Of a stretch of DNA of 64,000 bases, positions 46,184 to 54,892 are shown one piece after another. A model generated the notes under the pieces. The model had not been told where the DNA came from and searched no databases. It worked only from the letters and a program-made list of their open reading frames with translations. Within the stretch, counting starts at the first letter, position 1. Every line of letters begins with the position of its first letter. The position numbers were made by a program, and so were the translations under genes. The DNA comes from Chrysosporum bergii ANA360D (GTDB taxonomy: Bacteria > Cyanobacteriota > Cyanobacteriia > Cyanobacteriales > Nostocaceae): positions 1 through 64,000 of the forward strand of contig NZ_JANQDH010000076.1 in assembly GCF_029891735.1 (NCBI RefSeq), read 5' to 3'.

Positions 46184-46876
46184 TTAAGATTCTCGTAACA
46201 CATATCCCACTCCTCGCACTGTTTGAATGAGACGTTTGTGATTTTCATTTTCGATTTTTAGGCGTAAATAGCGGATGTAAACTTCTATTACATTAGATTC
46301 CCCCATAAAATCGTAACCCCAGACATTTTCCAAAATTTGTTCCCTCGTTAAAACTTCGCGGGGGTGTTCCATTAAGTACCTTAACAGTTCAAATTCCTTC
46401 ATGGTTAATTCAATTGAGCGTCCGTTTTGTATAACGCGACGAGTGGCCGTATCTAAAACCAGATCCCCAAAACGTAACTCTTCTGTACTCTCAACATCAG
46501 GTTTTAAATAAAGGCGAATCAACTTTAAAAAATCTTCTGAGCGATAAGGCTTGAGGACGTAATCATCAGCCCCGGCTTCTAAACAAGCTACCCGGTCATC
46601 CACTGTATCTCTGGCCATGAGTACCAAAACAGGGGCGCACATCCCAGCACTTCTAATATTCTTACATAATGATAGACCAGATTCTCCTGAGAGCATCCGG
46701 TCTATAACAATCAAAGCAGGTTGGCGATGGCGGCAATATTGTAAACCGCTTGCGGTGTCGTGAGCTAAAATTGCTTCATAACCCGCTTCTCGCAAATCAA
46801 AGCAAAGCTGATTTGCCAGACTTTCGTCGGTTTCAATCACCAAAACACAGGGACGACTTTGAGCTATTGTGGTCAT
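46184..46876 (-). CDS. nblR: OmpR-family response regulator, NblR-like
   Basis: A 230-residue regulator. The receiver (about 5-120) has phospho-Asp in VIDRMLSGESG and Lys in LKPYRS, but the usual acidic pair reads IETDESL, so an acidic residue is replaced by Thr. The winged-helix domain (about 130-228) is canonical (LTMKEFELLRYLM, NVIEVYIRYLRLKIE, VRGVGYVLRES). It resembles the cyanobacterial NblR group that controls phycobilisome bleaching and general stress; NblR is known to work without canonical phosphorylation. The symbol is given by resemblance. The start is ATG 46876; a longer frame to 46927 reads partly through a repeat. Confidence 0.65.
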   Translation of the reverse strand: MTTIAQSRPCVLVIETDESLANQLCFDLREAGYEAILAHDTASGLQYCRHRQPALIVIDRMLSGESGLSLCKNIRSAGMCAPVLVLMARDTVDDRVACLEAGADDYVLKPYRSEDFLKLIRLYLKPDVESTEELRFGDLVLDTATRRVIQNGRSIELTMKEFELLRYLMEHPREVLTREQILENVWGYDFMGESNVIEVYIRYLRLKIENENHKRLIQTVRGVGYVLRES

Positions 46877-46909
46877 GATTAAAGGGAATTTTGCATTAAT
46901 TTTGCACCG

Positions 46910-47009
46910 ATAGCGAATTTTGCCCAAGTGAGGTACATCATGAGCAAGCAGGACTTGCGTTACAAGACGATCATTTACATTTGTATCTCACCTGTTTAAG
47001 AAATGCTAT
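46910..47009 (+). repeat. Dispersed ~100-bp repeat, copy 5
   Basis: A well-preserved 100-bp copy from ATAGCGAATTTTGCCCAAG to TTTAAGAAATGCTAT, with GAGGTACATCATGAGCAAGC and ACAAGACGATCATTTACAT inside. It lies between nadK and the NblR-like gene. Confidence 0.9.
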
Positions 47010-47029
47010 TCCTTCTCTTTGGGTGGTTA

Positions 47030-47947
47030 CTAGGGTAACTCAACTGATGTAGGTTTAGCCGCATGTGGTAAACCCCAACCAAGTTTTTCTCGCAAAATCC
47101 GGAAAAATTCCCGCCGTTGTAGGCGAATAAATCGGATACTGTAGGGCGATCGCTCCAAATGTACCCGATCTTCTGGAAAAACATAACATCCGCCATTACC
47201 ATCTACCACCATCACCAAGCGAGGAATATTGACCGGGTAAATATTCACCGTTTCCGTATCTGGAAATACCAAAGCCCTAGAGGCTAGGGAGTGGGGGCAA
47301 ATAGGTACTAACTGCAACACAGGTACACCAGGAGTGATCACCGGACCACCAGCGCTCAACGAATAAGCAGTTGAACCTGTGGGGGTAGAAACTATCACCC
47401 CATCGGCAGCAATATCTACTGGTGCGTGTCGCCCCACAGCAATTTCAAAATGGCACATAGACGTTAATGGTTCTCTATGTAACACCATTTCATTTAAGCA
47501 CAGAGCTTCCCAAAGTACAGTTTGTTGACGAAACACCTTAACAGTGAGCATGGACTGTTCTTCAATTTCATACTCACCCGCCATGGCTTGTTCTATTGCT
47601 TGGGGTAGTCGATTGACATATGTTTCCGTCAAAAAACCCATGTGACCAGTATTCACCGTTAACAGTGGAATACCAGCAGGAGCCACTTGACGAGACGCTG
47701 CCAAAACCGTACCATCTCCCCCCAAAACCACGGCAAACTGCATTTCTGAGTCAAAACCAGGGGGAGTTAGTCCTTCAATTGGGGTGTGGCATACAGGACT
47801 TTCTGGGTTAGAGTAGCCCAATATGCCACCGATACTAGTGGTGACAATTACATTCCAACCGGCTGCGGTTAGCTTGTCTTTTAGTTCGATGGCGATGCGA
47901 GCCGCTATCGGTTTAACGTCGTTGTAAATAATGCCTGCTTTCGGCAC
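47030..47947 (-). CDS. nadK: NAD kinase
   Basis: A 305-residue NAD/NADP kinase (PpnK) that phosphorylates NAD+ to NADP+ using ATP or polyphosphate. Signatures are the glycine motif [14 protein letters not shown] (about 69-82), [10 protein letters not shown], the NE motif LNEMVLHRE and [14 protein letters not shown]. Cyanobacteria usually have two NadK paralogues, and which one this is cannot be told by eye. It is cytosolic. It is followed on the same strand by the NblR-like gene with the repeat copy 5 in between. Confidence 0.94.
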   Translation of the reverse strand: MPKAGIIYNDVKPIAARIAIELKDKLTAAGWNVIVTTSIGGILGYSNPESPVCHTPIEGLTPPGFDSEMQFAVVLGGDGTVLAASRQVAPAGIPLLTVNTGHMGFLTETYVNRLPQAIEQAMAGEYEIEEQSMLTVKVFRQQTVLWEALCLNEMVLHREPLTSMCHFEIAVGRHAPVDIAADGVIVSTPTGSTAYSLSAGGPVITPGVPVLQLVPICPHSLASRALVFPDTETVNIYPVNIPRLVMVVDGNGGCYVFPEDRVHLERSPYSIRFIRLQRREFFRILREKLGWGLPHAAKPTSVELP

Positions 47948-48188
47948 ACTTAAATATCCAAGTTTTAGCGATGCTTACTACTTATGTGATCCTGACATAT
48001 TTTGGAGAAACTAGTCATATACTCTTTTGTTAACTAATGGTAACAAATACATAACTGGAGATTGTCTCTCAACCAAGGCTTATCAACCAATGCACGAAGA
48101 TAAATTCCTCGCGCACCATTTTTTCTGATTGGTATGTATGCCATGAGGAAAGTATAGCATTAGTTGATAAACTTTAGCACATGATTAA

Positions 48189-49190
48189 CTAGCTAACTTC
48201 CTTAGAAGATTGTTTAAAAGGGGTCTTTTTGGGTTTCTCTTTTTTCTTTCTAGACTTGTTTTTCTCATAGTCTAACTCTTTGAGCTTTCTCATAATCCGA
48301 CTGAAATATTCTTCCAGGTAGCTTTCCAGAGTTGTGGTTTCTCCCTTGTCCAAGCCAAAGACTTGGTATACCTCATCCATGGGCGCGTTCAAGGGTCTAC
48401 CACTAGCCAAGACTTCTGTAAACTCCAGTCTGTCCGCAACATTCCATCCCCACTGAAAAAAGCGGATCATACCACGTATAGCACGCAATAAGTTAATGGG
48501 CATTCGCGTAATTTTGGCTTCTTTTCCAGATAACCGCTCACACAGACTGATGATTTCCTCAGCAGTCCAAGGGCGAGTACCCACCACGGGGAAAGCTTTG
48601 TTCTTTGTTTCTGGCACACTCAAACTGCGAATAGCAAACTTAGCGATGTCCTGTGTATCCATGTAAGCCACTGGCGAGGAACTACCAGTTACCCAAACTG
48701 GTTGACTTTCCAAAATGGGGATACCATATTGACCAATTAAGCCCTGCATAAAGCCAGCCAGGCGTAAAATTGTGTAATTTAGCCCAGAATCAGCTAAAAA
48801 AGCTTCGGTGCAGCGCTTAATTTCCATCAGTGGCACTTGTGGATACTTATCCGCATCAAGAATAGAAAAGAATATAAAACGTTCTACACCCGCGCTTTTT
48901 GCTGCTTGAATTAATGCTACCTGTCCATCCCAATCAACTTGTTTAATGGTGAGGGATTCCGTAGCACGAGATGTAGCAGCATCAATAACCGCGGTGATAC
49001 CTTCCATGGCCGCCGTCAGGCTTTCCGGGTTGCACAAATCTCCCCATACCAATTCAGCACCCCATTCTTTGAGAAATGCGGCTTTTTTCTGACTCCGTAC
49101 CAGACAGCGTACTTTATGCCCCTCATCGATAGCACGACGAGCCACTTGTCTTCCTAGGGTGCCAGTGGCACCGACGATTAATAAATTCAT
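48189..49190 (-). CDS. ycf39: Ycf39-like NAD(P)-binding protein, PSII assembly
   Basis: A 333-residue atypical short-chain dehydrogenase/NmrA-like protein. It has the Rossmann motif GATGTLGRQV, WGDLCNPESLTAAM, IFFSILDADKY and LRLAGFMQGLIGQYG. Ycf39 binds chlorophyll-delivery Hlip proteins and newly made D1 during photosystem II assembly. The C-terminal 25 residues are strongly basic (KSRKKKEKPKKTPFK). It is a conserved cyanobacterial gene, and petM lies 189 bp upstream on the same strand, consistent with a photosynthesis cluster. Confidence 0.9.
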   Translation of the reverse strand: MNLLIVGATGTLGRQVARRAIDEGHKVRCLVRSQKKAAFLKEWGAELVWGDLCNPESLTAAMEGITAVIDAATSRATESLTIKQVDWDGQVALIQAAKSAGVERFIFFSILDADKYPQVPLMEIKRCTEAFLADSGLNYTILRLAGFMQGLIGQYGIPILESQPVWVTGSSSPVAYMDTQDIAKFAIRSLSVPETKNKAFPVVGTRPWTAEEIISLCERLSGKEAKITRMPINLLRAIRGMIRFFQWGWNVADRLEFTEVLASGRPLNAPMDEVYQVFGLDKGETTTLESYLEEYFSRIMRKLKELDYEKNKSRKKKEKPKKTPFKQSSKEVS

Positions 49191-49305
49191 GAGGGTAGTA
49201 ATAACTTTTTTAACTTTTATTAAAAGAATCTTAACAGAATTAGTTGTCTAAACAAAAGTTTACATTAATTTAATCAAGTTATGGCATACAGAGACCATCA
49301 CCAGT

Positions 49306-49355
49306 CTGGGAAACAGGAAGGAAGATCACTTGAATGTCTCCCTCCCAGTTCCCAG
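49306..49355 (-). terminator. Possible hairpin after petM
   Basis: CTGGGAA at 49306 pairs with TTCCCAG at 49349 across a long loop. Placed between petM and ycf39 on the minus strand, it may be a weak processing or termination structure. Confidence 0.3.
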
Positions 49356-49379
49356 TCCTTTGTTTTCAGCCTCTAAGGA

Positions 49380-49484
49380 TTATTCTTCTGCGCCCTGAAT
49401 TTTCAGTAACAAAGCACCTAAAGCCCAACCCACGAAAATTAAACCGAAAGACAATAGCGCTGCATTTAGAATTTCGCCGCCCAT
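49380..49484 (-). CDS. petM: Cytochrome b6f complex subunit 7 (PetM)
   Basis: A 34-residue single-helix subunit of the b6f complex ([29 protein letters not shown], ending GAEE), of standard length. It begins at ATG 49482-49484 with an AAGGAGAAT ribosome-binding site. It was read directly from the minus strand. The Gly-Trp-Ala-Leu-Gly pattern in the helix is typical. Confidence 0.95.
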   Translation of the reverse strand: MGGEILNAALLSFGLIFVGWALGALLLKIQGAEE

Positions 49485-49597
49485 TAGTGTGATTCTCCTT
49501 TGCAATTAGCAGTGATTCTCAAGGTTTCCCTAGAGATGTTCTGTTGTTTGGGTTGTTTGGTTAGATTGGAGTGATGACTCTAATCTGATTTTCACCA

Positions 49598-49800
49598 TTG
49601 ACACTCCCCCCGCCTAAATGCGGGGGATTCTGTACTCCACCTTGCCACTGGCTCTAATAGACTTTCGCCTAAAAGAGTAGAGGTCGCAAGTCCTACAGCG
49701 TTACTTTGGAACTGCCCGCCCCTAGCTTGCCTAGCAAGATTTAAAATATTAATTGCTGCATTTTTTCACAATGCGCCCACAATTACTGCATTGTTCACTT
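49598..49800 (-). pseudogene. IS200/IS605 tnpB C-terminal remnant with right-end hairpin
   Basis: On the minus strand a zinc-finger-like piece CSNCGRIV is followed after a frameshift by AAINILNLARQ and, further on, STLLGESLLEPVARW and SPAFRRGECQ, closely matching C-terminal TnpB features (zinc ribbon, NAAINI motif). A CCCCCGC...GCGGGGG hairpin (about 49606-49626) marks the element's right end. The rest of the transposase is missing. The end of IS605 genes often overlaps a guide (omega) RNA, which would be broken here. Confidence 0.65.
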
Positions 49801-49852
49801 GTGTAATGTTGCGATACAGCAACATCTATTTTACCAAATTTACCAGCAAAAT

Positions 49853-49876
49853 ACTCACTTCGGCAAAGTTCGCTAT
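49853..49876 (-). repeat. Dispersed repeat, copy 6 (end fragment)
   Basis: CTCACTTCGGCAAAGTTCGCTAT is the terminal part of the dispersed repeat (compare CTCACTTTGGCAAAATTCGC in copy 2). Only this end is present, 20 bp before the pdxA start. Confidence 0.6.
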
Positions 49877-49896
49877 AAGCAAAAAAAATAGTAAAT

Positions 49897-50949
49897 ATGA
49901 CAAGAGAAAATACTCCGCGTTTAGCGCTGACACTAGGAGACCCGGCTGGTATTGGACCAGAAGTGATTTTAAAAGCTTTGGCAGACCCTCAGTTTAGTCA
50001 TAAATGCGACTTGACAGTAATAGGTAGTAAAAACTTGCTCCTAGAGGTTTATCAACAGTTAAATTCTACTGATTTAGCCAATCCCAACCAATTACAAGTT
50101 CTAGATGTACCATTAAAACCGGAAATTACCCAGGAAATTATGATGGGTAGGGGTAATGCTGCTAGTGGTGCGGCAAGTTTTGCTTATTTGGAATATGCGA
50201 TCGCCCGCACCCTGTCCGGTGAATTTGATGGTATTGTTACAGCCCCCATTGCCAAATCTGCCTGGCAGTTAGCAGGTTACAACTATCCAGGACAAACAGA
50301 ACTGTTAGCAGAAAAATCAGGTGTTGATCGCTTCGGGATGTTATTTGTCGCGCGATCGCCTCACACTGGTTGGACTCTCCGCACCTTATTGGCTACCACA
50401 CATATTCCCCTATGTCAAGTAGCCCAAACATTAACACCAGAGTTATTGACGAAGAAATTAAATTTATTAGTAGATTGTTTAGTACAAAACTTTGGCATAA
50501 AAAATGGCAAAATTGCGATCGCTGGCTTAAATCCCCACAGTGGCGAACAGGGACAACTAGGAAATGAAGAACAAGATTGGTTAATTCCCTGGTTAGAACA
50601 ACAAAAAATAAATCATCCCAACTTTCTACTCCAAGGACCCATACCACCAGATACAATGTGGGTTAAGCCTGGTCAAGCTTGGTATGGTAATTCTTCAGTT
50701 CACAATGTCGCCGATGCTTACCTAGCCCTGTACCACGACCAAGGTTTAATTCCCGTCAAGTTGATGGCTTTTGACCGTGCGGTTAACACTTCTATTGGTT
50801 TACCTTTTGCGCGTACTTCACCAGACCACGGTACAGCATTTGACATTGCCGGTCAAGGAATCGCTGACGCTACAAGTATGAAAGCAGCCATCGAGTTGGC
50901 GACCGAGTTAATCAGTCAAAAATTAATGGTGGGTAGTGTAGATTCATGA
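49897..50949 (+). CDS. pdxA: 4-hydroxythreonine-4-phosphate dehydrogenase
   Basis: A 350-residue NAD-dependent enzyme of vitamin B6 synthesis (the DXP-dependent route). It has [18 protein letters not shown], the [16 protein letters not shown] region, TAPIAKSAW, metal-binding His in [11 protein letters not shown] and [10 protein letters not shown], and the [23 protein letters not shown] signature. Length fits the family. ATG 49897 is preceded by an A-rich stretch. It probably has its own promoter in the IS-remnant region upstream. Confidence 0.95.
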   Translation: MTRENTPRLALTLGDPAGIGPEVILKALADPQFSHKCDLTVIGSKNLLLEVYQQLNSTDLANPNQLQVLDVPLKPEITQEIMMGRGNAASGAASFAYLEYAIARTLSGEFDGIVTAPIAKSAWQLAGYNYPGQTELLAEKSGVDRFGMLFVARSPHTGWTLRTLLATTHIPLCQVAQTLTPELLTKKLNLLVDCLVQNFGIKNGKIAIAGLNPHSGEQGQLGNEEQDWLIPWLEQQKINHPNFLLQGPIPPDTMWVKPGQAWYGNSSVHNVADAYLALYHDQGLIPVKLMAFDRAVNTSIGLPFARTSPDHGTAFDIAGQGIADATSMKAAIELATELISQKLMVGSVDS

Positions 50950-51021
50950 GTATTTCCTCTTCCTACTTCCCAGTCAAATACCCTCCTTACATTCAGCCTC
51001 AAACCAGATCAAACATCACCT

Positions 51022-51252
51022 ATGACCTACACCCCTTCTAAACTACTTTCCTTTGAGAAATTTATTGCCCAATATGCTGACAATACCCGCTACGAATTAA
51101 TCGACGGAGAACTAAGAGACATGGAAACTACAGGTGATCATGAAGTTGTAGCTGGTAGCATTGCGGGTAGGATCTATGTAGAAATTTTTAATTCTAATTT
51201 TAACTGGTTAATTCCCAAAACTTGCTTGATCAAACCACTTCCAACTGAATAA
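51022..51252 (+). pseudogene. Truncated Uma2-family gene
   Basis: A 76-residue N-terminal piece of a Uma2 (DUF820) protein (KLLSFEKFIAQYADN, RYELIDGELRDM, HEVVAGSIAGRIYVEI). A full-length relative is about 190 residues; this one lacks the whole catalytic core. The frame stops three codons into the transition to a dispersed repeat copy, so insertion or an adjacent deletion probably cut the gene. Confidence 0.75.
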
Positions 51253-51345
51253 TAATGATCGTCTTGTAGTGTGAGCATACCTGCACTATACTTAGACTAC
51301 GCTCAGTACTAAGCGATCAGTACAAGTCCTGCTTGCTGCTGATCA
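51253..51345 (-). repeat. Dispersed repeat, copy 7 (degenerate, with internal insertion)
   Basis: ATGATCGTCTTGTAGTGTGA and GTCCTGCTTGCTGCT are parts of the repeat, separated by about 45 bp of unrelated sequence that includes GACTACGCTCAGTAC, a motif also seen at about 35418. It is partial and diverged. Confidence 0.65.
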
Positions 51346-51390
51346 AACCCTTCTTTACTTAATACAGTCCCCCAAGGATGTATCTGTATT

Positions 51391-51957
51391 CTAGCTCTCC
51401 TCACCAAAAACAGGAGGCCATAATTCAGCAATAGGTAACTCCCAATCCGGAAACAGTTCCGGTAAGGTCAAAGTATCACCCGTAGTTAAAACTATAGGTT
51501 CATTTTTACGCCCGTAAACCGTGACTGTTTCTGTGTCAGGATCAATTAAGATACCAATTACCGCGCCTAAGTGAATTAAATTGACAATTTTATCAACTAA
51601 AGGCTTAATTCTATCACTTTGGGATTTAATTTCTACTACTAAATCTGGAACAATTTCCCCAAAATAACGCGGGCTTTGGCGCAGGCGTGCAGCACGAACA
51701 AAGGAAACATCCGGGGCGGTGAGATTGCTATCAGGTAAAATAAAACCCCCAGCAGAATCAAATACCCTCCCCAACCGACGCGGATTAATCCAAGCAAACA
51801 GAAAAGCAATTAAGCGACTGCTAATTTCACTAGAAACAATATCTGATGGACCCACAACAGAAATTTTGCCATTTTGCAATTCAACATCGTAATCTAAGCC
51901 GGCTTGACTCAAAGCCATTTGGACTCGTTCGACATCTTTGATTGTCAGCATTGGCAT
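51391..51957 (-). CDS. Uma2-family (DUF820) PD-(D/E)XK protein
   Basis: A complete 188-residue Uma2 protein. It has the core Asp in LTAPDVSFVR, the second carboxylate in DLVVEIKSQSD followed by Lys-containing KPLVDKIVNL, and GAVIGILIDPDTETVTVY. The fold is endonuclease-like, but activity is unproven for the family. It lies 9 bp downstream of the RNase D-like gene on the same strand, suggesting co-transcription. Confidence 0.88.
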   Translation of the reverse strand: MPMLTIKDVERVQMALSQAGLDYDVELQNGKISVVGPSDIVSSEISSRLIAFLFAWINPRRLGRVFDSAGGFILPDSNLTAPDVSFVRAARLRQSPRYFGEIVPDLVVEIKSQSDRIKPLVDKIVNLIHLGAVIGILIDPDTETVTVYGRKNEPIVLTTGDTLTLPELFPDWELPIAELWPPVFGEES

Positions 51958-51966
51958 ACAAATTAT

Positions 51967-52596
51967 TTAATGTTCAAATAAATCTTTAAATTGCAACAAA
52001 TCTAAAGTGACTAAAGTCGGTAAAACTTGGAAGCATTCTTGAGCAATTTCCCAGCGATCTTCTCGTTTGAGCATAGCCATGAGCTTTTGTTGTACGCCGA
52101 GTAAGTAGCGGACATCATTAGCAGCATAATTCAGTTGGACTTCAGATAAATTAGCAGCATTACCCCAATCGGAACTTTGGGCGCTTTTATCTAACTCTAT
52201 CTGTTCCAACTCCAGAACCACATCTTTTAGTCCGTGACGATTGGTGTAGGTACGAGCCAGCTTACTAGCAATTTTTGTACAAAAAACAGGTTTGACTTGA
52301 ATTCCCAGGTTATGGCGCAAAGTAGCCAAATCGAAACGAGCGAAGTGAAAAACCTTCAGCACATTCTCAGATTCCAAAAGTGTTTTTAAATTTGGGGCTG
52401 CGGTTTGACCCCTGGCTATGCGAATAGCTGTTACTTGACCCTCGATATTGCATAACTGTACCAAACACAAGCGATCGCGCTGGGGTAATAATCCCATAGT
52501 TTCCGTATCTACAGCGATGGTATGGGATTTTAAATACTCAGCCAGAACAGCTGCGCTCAAGTCGCCATCGCCTACGTGAAAATCTTGTAATGTCAT
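51967..52596 (-). CDS. RNase D-like 3'-5' exonuclease
   Basis: A 209-residue DEDDy exonuclease domain. It shows Exo I AVDTETMGL, Exo II FHFARFDLATL and Exo III in NYAANDVRYLLGV (Tyr and Asp). The HRDC domains of full RNase D are absent, as is typical for the short cyanobacterial form. It probably trims structured RNA 3' ends; substrates are unknown. It is transcribed with the Uma2 gene downstream. Confidence 0.9.
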   Translation of the reverse strand: MTLQDFHVGDGDLSAAVLAEYLKSHTIAVDTETMGLLPQRDRLCLVQLCNIEGQVTAIRIARGQTAAPNLKTLLESENVLKVFHFARFDLATLRHNLGIQVKPVFCTKIASKLARTYTNRHGLKDVVLELEQIELDKSAQSSDWGNAANLSEVQLNYAANDVRYLLGVQQKLMAMLKREDRWEIAQECFQVLPTLVTLDLLQFKDLFEH

Positions 52597-52685
52597 GACT
52601 CAATAATAAATACAGTGTTTGTTAAAAAACAATACCATGAGACACCACCTTATTTGTGTAAAAATTCAGCACCTACTATTTAGTA

Positions 52686-53234
52686 CTAATTAGTACTCAG
52701 GAAAATTTGGGTCAAGTAAACTTCTCCTTGCTGATTAGTAGCCACACCAATCCCCGTGAGGTCGTAATTACCTCGAATATTCTGCAAATGTCCGGGACTT
52801 TCCAACCAGCCAGCAACAGCTTGACTAGCTGGGTTGTTGTATCCCTGATTAACCGCGACATTCTCAGACGCACTTTTGTAGCGAATGGGAATAGCAGAAA
52901 CTCGCTGTTCAAACCCCTGATGGCTAAAAGGTACTTTACCATTAGCCATGTTTTGGCTGTGAATTCGTGCTTGTTGAGTAATATGTGCATTTAAAATCAA
53001 CTTTGGCAACTTATGAGAAACTCGATATCGGTTGATATCGTCAAAAACTGATTTTTCTAGAGCATTAGTTTCCAAAGTATTAGTTAATGTAGCTGCTTGA
53101 CTGAAAGAAATTAATAACGGTTGATTAGGAGGGGTTTGTTGTCTAGAAGTTTTACCTGTGATGGTAAAGTTCATTAATCCACTCGTAAGGACAAGCGTAC
53201 TGAAAGCGATGCCAAAAGCAGGTTGTCTGAACAT
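52686..53234 (-). CDS. CAP-domain (SCP/PR-1) secreted protein
   Basis: A 182-residue protein with an N-terminal hydrophobic signal or anchor (about 7-25), a polar linker and a CAP domain (about 60-182). Conserved elements are VFDDINRYRVSHKLPKL, HSQNMANGKVPFSHQGF, the SENVA motif and AVAGWLESPGHLQNIRGNYDLTGIGV. The usual cavity His are present in FSH and GHLQN. CAP proteins are extracytoplasmic, and the role in cyanobacteria is unknown. Confidence 0.9.
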   Translation of the reverse strand: MFRQPAFGIAFSTLVLTSGLMNFTITGKTSRQQTPPNQPLLISFSQAATLTNTLETNALEKSVFDDINRYRVSHKLPKLILNAHITQQARIHSQNMANGKVPFSHQGFEQRVSAIPIRYKSASENVAVNQGYNNPASQAVAGWLESPGHLQNIRGNYDLTGIGVATNQQGEVYLTQIFLSTN

Positions 53235-53595
53235 GGACAGTGGCGTGATGTTTTTACTTGTTAGACTTATACTCTAATTTCTTGTTCTCATAACATATAA
53301 CAGGATACTATTTATAACTGCTCTAACCCAGTCATTTTGGCAAATACCTTACAGAAAAAATTAGTGAGCCATTTTTTTGATCAATATTTAAGCAACTCAC
53401 CCTCAAGTAGGAGGCTATCATGGCGATTCCTTATTTTTCATTATTTTTCATTAAGTTTTTAACCGATGAAGGCGATATTAGGCCCATTTACACGTTCCAA
53501 TACAACCGAGTTTGTAGCTGAAACTTGGCAAAGAACGGCGATGGATTGCTTTTGAAATGAATGAGGACTATATTAAGTTGAAATGTAAGATTTGC
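53235..53595. other. Intergenic region with short broken frames
   Basis: A 361-bp stretch with no gene I can name. Two overlapping plus-strand frames, from 53420 (36 codons to TGA) and 53467 (29 codons), look protein-like in places (LTDEGDIRPIY; GPFTRSNTTEF) but stop early and could be a gene fragment. Confidence 0.35.
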
Positions 53596-53808
53596 TTAAA
53601 TCTCGCCATTCACCTGCATTTGATGAACTTGGTCGGCTAACTCTTGGCGGGCTTGGTCATCTAGCCTATCAATAGCTAACATTCCCATTAGAATAACCTC
53701 TTTTAAGGTTAGACGTGTCGAATGTGCCTGTTTTTGCACAATATCCTTGATAATTGGACTGACACCAATTGCTGTACTAGCTCTAGCCACAGAATAACAA
53801 AGAAACAT
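53596..53808 (-). CDS. Small hypothetical protein
   Basis: A 70-residue frame with a hydrophobic start and a helical, Gln/Asp/Arg-containing second half (LKEVILMGMLAIDRLDDQA, then HQMQVNGEI). No family is recognised, and a helical antitoxin-like nature is possible but unsupported. It has no partner gene and a weak start context. Confidence 0.4.
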   Translation of the reverse strand: MFLCYSVARASTAIGVSPIIKDIVQKQAHSTRLTLKEVILMGMLAIDRLDDQARQELADQVHQMQVNGEI

Positions 53809-53865
53809 TGATTACTTAGCCTAAATCTTAGCACTTCCTTTAGTCTTTTCACGGGCATTTTTTCT

Positions 53866-54693
53866 TTAGCCACCGGTAATCATGGGTGAGTGGTTGAGAA
53901 TTTGATTTAACTTACCACTGCGATAACCTTCTAAGTCAAGGGTGACGTAGATAAATCCTAAATCCTGAAAAGCAGACACTAGTACCTGTAAATCAGTATT
54001 TAAAACAAAATCCTTGATATCTGCTGGTAACAATTCAATCCGGGCTGTATCTCCTTGAGAACGCACCCGCAAATTCTGCCAACCCAGCTTACGTAAATAA
54101 ATTTCTGCTCTCCCCACCCTTTGCAACTTGGCGATGGTAATTTCTTCACCATAGGGAAAACGAGAACTAAGACAAGGTTGGGCTGGTTTATCCCACCAAG
54201 GTAAACCGAGTTGTTGTGACAGTAGGCGGACTTCAGCTTTGGTTACACCCACCTCTGCTAAAGGCGATCGCGCTCCTCTTTCTTGGGCTGCTTGAATTCC
54301 TGGGCGATAATCATGTAAATCATCAGCATTAACCCCATCCACCACATAGGGATAACCCAACTGCAACGCTAGGGGTTTGAGAGTATCATGCAGTTCACTT
54401 TTGCAAAAATAACAACGGTTGACCGGGTTAGAAGTGTAATTGAGATTGTCCATTTCATGAGTTTGAACAACTTTATGGGCAATTCCCATGGTTGCGGCTT
54501 GGATTTTAGCATCTTCTAACTCTTCTGGTAAAAGAGAGGGTGAAACAGCAGTCACAGCTAAAGCGCCATCGCCCAATACATCATAAGCAATCTTGGCAAC
54601 CAAAGTACTATCAATACCTCCTGAGTAGGCAATCAAAGCCTGCTCCATTTCGCGAAATAAAACTTTTAATTGCTCAAGTTTTTCTGTTAACAT
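53866..54693 (-). CDS. larE: Sacrificial sulfur transferase LarE
   Basis: A 275-residue PP-loop ATP pyrophosphatase-type enzyme with SGGIDSTLVAK, the CxxC-type RCYFCKSELHD, and DVNADDLHD-like VVDGVNADDLHDYRPG. PAQPCLSSRFPYG carries the cysteine that, in Lactobacillus LarE, is consumed as the sulfur donor for the nickel-pincer cofactor of lactate racemase. The larB, larC and larA genes are not nearby. I chose ATG 54693 because the frame upstream to 54741 lacks family features. Some LarE homologues have a [4Fe-4S] variant, which I cannot tell here. Confidence 0.9.
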   Translation of the reverse strand: MLTEKLEQLKVLFREMEQALIAYSGGIDSTLVAKIAYDVLGDGALAVTAVSPSLLPEELEDAKIQAATMGIAHKVVQTHEMDNLNYTSNPVNRCYFCKSELHDTLKPLALQLGYPYVVDGVNADDLHDYRPGIQAAQERGARSPLAEVGVTKAEVRLLSQQLGLPWWDKPAQPCLSSRFPYGEEITIAKLQRVGRAEIYLRKLGWQNLRVRSQGDTARIELLPADIKDFVLNTDLQVLVSAFQDLGFIYVTLDLEGYRSGKLNQILNHSPMITGG

Positions 54694-54792
54694 AATTCCC
54701 CGATGTGGGCAAAACTTCATACCACTATCCAATTCTATCAAAAATAGAAATTGAATTTCTTGATGGCTTCAAGGCTTTAATTTACCCGGTTT

Positions 54793-54892
54793 ATAGCGAA
54801 TTTTGCCCAATTCAGGCACATCATGAGCAAGCAAGACTTGTGCTACAAGACGATCATTTACATTTGTATCTCACGTTTTTAATAAATCCTAT
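54793..54892 (+). repeat. Dispersed ~100-bp repeat, copy 8
   Basis: A complete 100-bp copy from ATAGCGAATTTTGCCC to AATAAATCCTAT, including TCATGAGCAAGCAAGACTTG and ACAAGACGATCATTTACAT. Its right end overlaps the stop codon of the downstream-facing hybrid kinase gene. Confidence 0.9.

Noticed and set aside
48034-48144. 36-residue minus-strand frame starting MAYIPIRKNG
   Set aside because: It has no family match or ribosome-binding site that I can see and lies in an intergenic gap; probably chance.
53420-53556. Two short frames that look like a gene fragment
   Set aside because: Both stop early and I cannot match either to a known family; kept only as an intergenic note.
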